Positions 7,527 through 9,541 of a stretch of 9,541 nt of DNA are shown here, in pieces (position 1 is the stretch's first letter; each line of letters opens with the position of its first letter). The position numbers were made by a program, and so were the translations under genes. Origin of the DNA: an uncultured Gemmatimonadota bacterium (GTDB lineage Bacteria > Gemmatimonadota > Gemmatimonadetes > Gemmatimonadales > GWC2-71-9). The notes under the pieces are model-generated. The model was not told the DNA's origin, ran no database searches, and saw only the letters and a list, made by a program, of their open reading frames with translations. The DNA is taken from the NCBI GenBank assembly GCA_946479805.1, contig CAMLHP010000083.1, forward strand, positions 1 through 9,541, written 5' to 3'.

Positions 7527-7564
7527 ACTCGTGACTCGTGACTCGTGACTCGTGACTCGAGACT
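7527..7564 (+). repeat. 7-bp tandem repeat ACTCGTG running into the HDAC-like gene start
   Basis: Four exact ACTCGTG units (7527-7533, 7534-7540, 7541-7547, 7548-7554) are followed by ACTCG and then by diverged sequence that continues the pattern with one mismatch to about 7564. The GTG of the fourth unit (7552-7554) is the first possible start of the amidohydrolase, and TGA codons arise within other units when read in frame. Seven bases is not a multiple of three, so unit number shifts the upstream frames. Confidence 0.85.
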
Positions 7565-8457
7565 TGATCCCCGTCTTCACCCACCCCTCCTGCCTGGCCC
7601 ACGACCCAGGGCCGGGGCATCCGGAAAAGCCGGAGCGGCTCCGGGTGCTTCTGGACCGTTTCGATGCGCTACCGATGGTGGAGCGACGCGATTCGCCCCG
7701 GGCGTCGCTCGACCTTCTCCGTACCGTGCACGAAGGCGCCTACCTCGACCGGCTGGCTGCCCTTGCCGAGGCTGGCGGCGGCGAACTCGATGCCGACACC
7801 AGGATGAACGCAGCCAGCTGGGAAGCCGCGCTCCGCTCGGCCGGGGGCGCGGTGGCCGCAGCTGAGTTTGCCCTGGAGCACGGCTCGGGCGCCTTCTCTG
7901 CCGGCCGGCCCCCTGGGCATCACGCCCTGGCTGGGATGGCGATGGGATTCTGCCTGCTGGGCAATGCTGTCCTCGCGGCCCGGGGTGCGCTGGCGCGCGG
8001 CGCCCGCCGGGTCCTCATCGTCGATTGGGACGTGCACCACGGCAATGGCACGCAGGCGCTGGTCGAACGCGACCCGTCCATCCGGTTCGTGTCAATGCAC
8101 CAGTGGCCATGGTGGCCCGGTACTGGCGCCGAGAGCGAGCGCGGCGTGGGAAACATCTTCAACGTGCCGAGGCCAGCAGGGCTCGCAGCGGGCCGCTACG
8201 TGGAGGATCTCTGGTCCGCGGTGGAGCAGGCGACCTCCGCCTGGCCGCCTGACCTGGTCGTAGTTAGCGCCGGCTTCGACTCCATGGCGGGGGACCCGCT
8301 CGGCGGGTTCACGCTGGAGCCGCAGGATTACACCGAACTGACCACCCGGCTCCGCTCCGCTGCCCGGCTGGCCCCGGTAATCGGCGTGCTCGAAGGCGGC
8401 TACATTCCATCCCGGCTGGCTGATGGCGCAGCCGCCCATGTCTCTGCCCTGGCCTGA
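7552..8457 (+). CDS. Histone-deacetylase/acetylpolyamine-amidohydrolase family zinc deacetylase
   Basis: This 301-aa enzyme of the arginase-deacetylase fold removes acetyl or related acyl groups from amines; bacterial members act on acetyl-lysine, acetylpolyamines or similar compounds in the cytoplasm. All key motifs are present: HPEKPERL near the N-terminus, RPPGHHA with His123-His124 as the charge-relay pair, DWDVHHGNGTQ with zinc ligands Asp160 and His162, SAGFDSMAGDPLGG with zinc ligand Asp243, and EGGY with catalytic Tyr284. It has the class II-like form and is of normal length. The start is uncertain: GTG 7552 lies inside the tandem repeat without a clear ribosome site, while TTG 7564 would begin MIPVFTHP, which fits the family N-terminus just as well. 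The frame is closed by TGA at 7546. The dipeptide epimerase begins 20 nt downstream and is likely co-transcribed. Confidence 0.92.
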   Translation: MTRDLIPVFTHPSCLAHDPGPGHPEKPERLRVLLDRFDALPMVERRDSPRASLDLLRTVHEGAYLDRLAALAEAGGGELDADTRMNAASWEAALRSAGGAVAAAEFALEHGSGAFSAGRPPGHHALAGMAMGFCLLGNAVLAARGALARGARRVLIVDWDVHHGNGTQALVERDPSIRFVSMHQWPWWPGTGAESERGVGNIFNVPRPAGLAAGRYVEDLWSAVEQATSAWPPDLVVVSAGFDSMAGDPLGGFTLEPQDYTELTTRLRSAARLAPVIGVLEGGYIPSRLADGAAAHVSALA

Positions 8458-8477
8458 ATCCACCTTCGGAGAACCCC

Positions 8478-9497
8478 GTGCCGCTCCGCCTGGAAACCGA
8501 GATCCTGACGCTCAAGACCCGCCACCCGTTTGTCATTGCACGGGGAAGCCAGCCGGAGTACCGCACGGTGTGGGTGAGGGTGATTGACGACGACGGCATC
8601 GAGGGCTGGGGAGAAGCCGCGTCAACCCGCTTCTACGGCGAGACCGCCGACAGCGCACTGGCTGCCCTCCGGACCTATGGCCAGCTGCTTCCCGACGACC
8701 CGCTCGACCTCGAGCGCACCGAGGCCGCGTGGAAGGAGCAGTTGGGTGGCAATCCCTCCGCGCGAGCGGCCCTGTCGGCAGCGCTGCACGACCTGGCGGG
8801 CAAGCGCCTTGGTGTGCCGGTCTACCGGCTGTGGGGCCTCGATGCATCGGCGGCGCCGAAGTCGACCTTCACCATCGGCATCGGCACGCCGGAAGAGATG
8901 CGCTCCAAGGTCCGGGAGGCCGCCGAGTATCCGATCCTCAAGATCAAGCTGGGCAGCGACCGCGACGTCGAGTTGCTCGAAGCCATCAGGAGCGAGACCG
9001 ACCGCGAACTGCGGGTGGATGCCAACTGCGGGTGGACCGTCAAGCAGGCCATCGCGATGCTGCCGGTGCTGGAGGAATTCAAGGTCACGGTGCTGGAGCA
9101 GCCACTGGTGCCGAACGACGTCGAGGGTCTGGGGCTCATCCGGCGCCGCGCCTCCATTCCGCTCATCGCCGACGAGAGCTGCCTCACCGCCGCCGACATC
9201 GGCAAGCTCGCCGGCAAGGTGGACGGCATCAACATCAAGCTGGCCAAGTGCGGCAGCCTGCGGGAAGCCATCCGCATGATCGCGGCAGCTCGGGCGCTCA
9301 ACATGATGGTGATGGTCGGCTGCATGATCGAGAGTTCGATCGGCATCACCGCCGCGGCCCACTTCACGCCGCTGGTGGACATCGTGGATCTCGACGGTGC
9401 TGCGCTGCTGGCCGAGGACCCCTTCAGTGGCGCCTCGATTGCCGGCGGCCAGGTGCGACTGCCTGACGGGCCGGGCCTCGGCCTCTCCCGCAGATGA
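8478..9497 (+). CDS. Dipeptide epimerase (L-Ala-D/L-Glu epimerase type), enolase superfamily
   Basis: This 339-aa protein belongs to the muconate-lactonizing subgroup of the enolase superfamily. Catalytic Lys155 and Lys157 sit in LKIKLG; the magnesium ligands are Asp181 (in VDANCGW), Glu207 (EQP) and Asp232 (ADES); the second catalytic lysine is Lys254 in NIKLAKCGS. The C-terminal Asp304-Leu305-Asp306 is the DxD motif typical of dipeptide epimerases, which binds the substrate amino group, so I prefer this over muconate cycloisomerase or O-succinylbenzoate synthase. The usual role is epimerising L-Ala-D-Glu from recycled murein, but the group includes other dipeptide specificities, so I give no gene symbol. 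The GTG start has GGAGAA at 8468-8473. The N-terminal capping domain is complete. The stop overlaps the following ATG. Confidence 0.92.
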   Translation: MPLRLETEILTLKTRHPFVIARGSQPEYRTVWVRVIDDDGIEGWGEAASTRFYGETADSALAALRTYGQLLPDDPLDLERTEAAWKEQLGGNPSARAALSAALHDLAGKRLGVPVYRLWGLDASAAPKSTFTIGIGTPEEMRSKVREAAEYPILKIKLGSDRDVELLEAIRSETDRELRVDANCGWTVKQAIAMLPVLEEFKVTVLEQPLVPNDVEGLGLIRRRASIPLIADESCLTAADIGKLAGKVDGINIKLAKCGSLREAIRMIAAARALNMMVMVGCMIESSIGITAAAHFTPLVDIVDLDGAALLAEDPFSGASIAGGQVRLPDGPGLGLSRR

Positions 9498-9541
9498 CTG
9501 CGCGTTACGCGCAGGTAATTCTCCCGCTCCCGCTCGACGCT
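9494..9541 (+). CDS. priA: Probable primosomal protein N' (PriA), first 16 codons only
   Basis: The frame opens with ATG overlapping the epimerase stop (ATGA) and reads MTARYAQVILPLPLDA to the window edge without a stop. A short lead followed by the strand VILPLPLD is the usual beginning of PriA, the DNA helicase that restarts stalled replication forks; family members commonly read V-L-P-L-P-L at this position. Only 16 residues are visible and no helicase motif is included, so the name is an informed guess. The overlap supports translational coupling with the epimerase. Confidence 0.5.
   Translation, partial: MTARYAQVILPLPLDA

Noticed and set aside
7471..7551. Intrinsic terminator after the ubiquitin-like gene
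   Set aside because: The inverted repeat can form a stem, but no T-run follows and the loop is long, so I list it only as a repeat.
7471..7564. CRISPR array
   Set aside because: The units are 7 bp and contiguous, with no spacers; no cas genes are present.

Overview
The window is a gene-dense, high-GC stretch of bacterial chromosome with every recognised gene on the + strand. The gene set (PilT-like ATPase, PurA, a eukaryote-like homodimeric GlyRS, a class II HDAC-like amidohydrolase, a dipeptide epimerase, a probable PriA) and the GC-rich codon use suggest a soil- or water-dwelling Gram-negative lineage. My best guess is Gemmatimonadota. This rests on general resemblance and is not proven by any marker here; the lipobox in the propeller protein supports a cell with lipoprotein export.

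Layout. (1) 1-2020: the 3' part of a PilT-family ATPase gene whose start lies upstream of the window, overlapped by 4 bases by a membrane-embedded M28-type metallopeptidase. (2) 2021-2420: the only long gene-free stretch. It holds a palindromic repeat element with 35-bp inverted arms and a nested inner hairpin, a possible promoter inside it, and a strong intrinsic terminator ending only 23 nt before purA. (3) 2421-5770: purA, glyS and a minimal-zincin metallopeptidase, almost without gaps. (4) 5777-7472: a YVTN-type beta-propeller lipoprotein, an 89-aa unknown protein and an 86-aa ubiquitin-like protein, joined by ATGA overlaps. (5) 7471-7564: a 7-bp tandem repeat with an inverted partner, running into the start of the next gene. 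(6) 7552-9541: HDAC-like amidohydrolase, dipeptide epimerase, and the first 16 codons of a probable priA, again joined by an ATGA overlap.

The purA to Ubl block (2421-7472) has gaps of 0-21 nt and could be one long operon mixing housekeeping genes (AMP synthesis, tRNA charging) with uncharacterised ones. The least explained part is the propeller/89-aa/ubiquitin-like trio. The ubiquitin-like protein matches the beta-grasp pattern of ubiquitin along its length but lacks the terminal Gly-Gly, and no E1, E2, JAMM or type VII secretion gene is visible nearby. Other notable points are a PilT homologue with substitutions in the Asp box, Walker B and His box; an M28 peptidase interrupted by membrane hairpins; a zincin with an extra C-terminal beta domain; and the terminator in the purA leader. 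No rRNA, tRNA, CRISPR array, transposase or prophage gene was seen.
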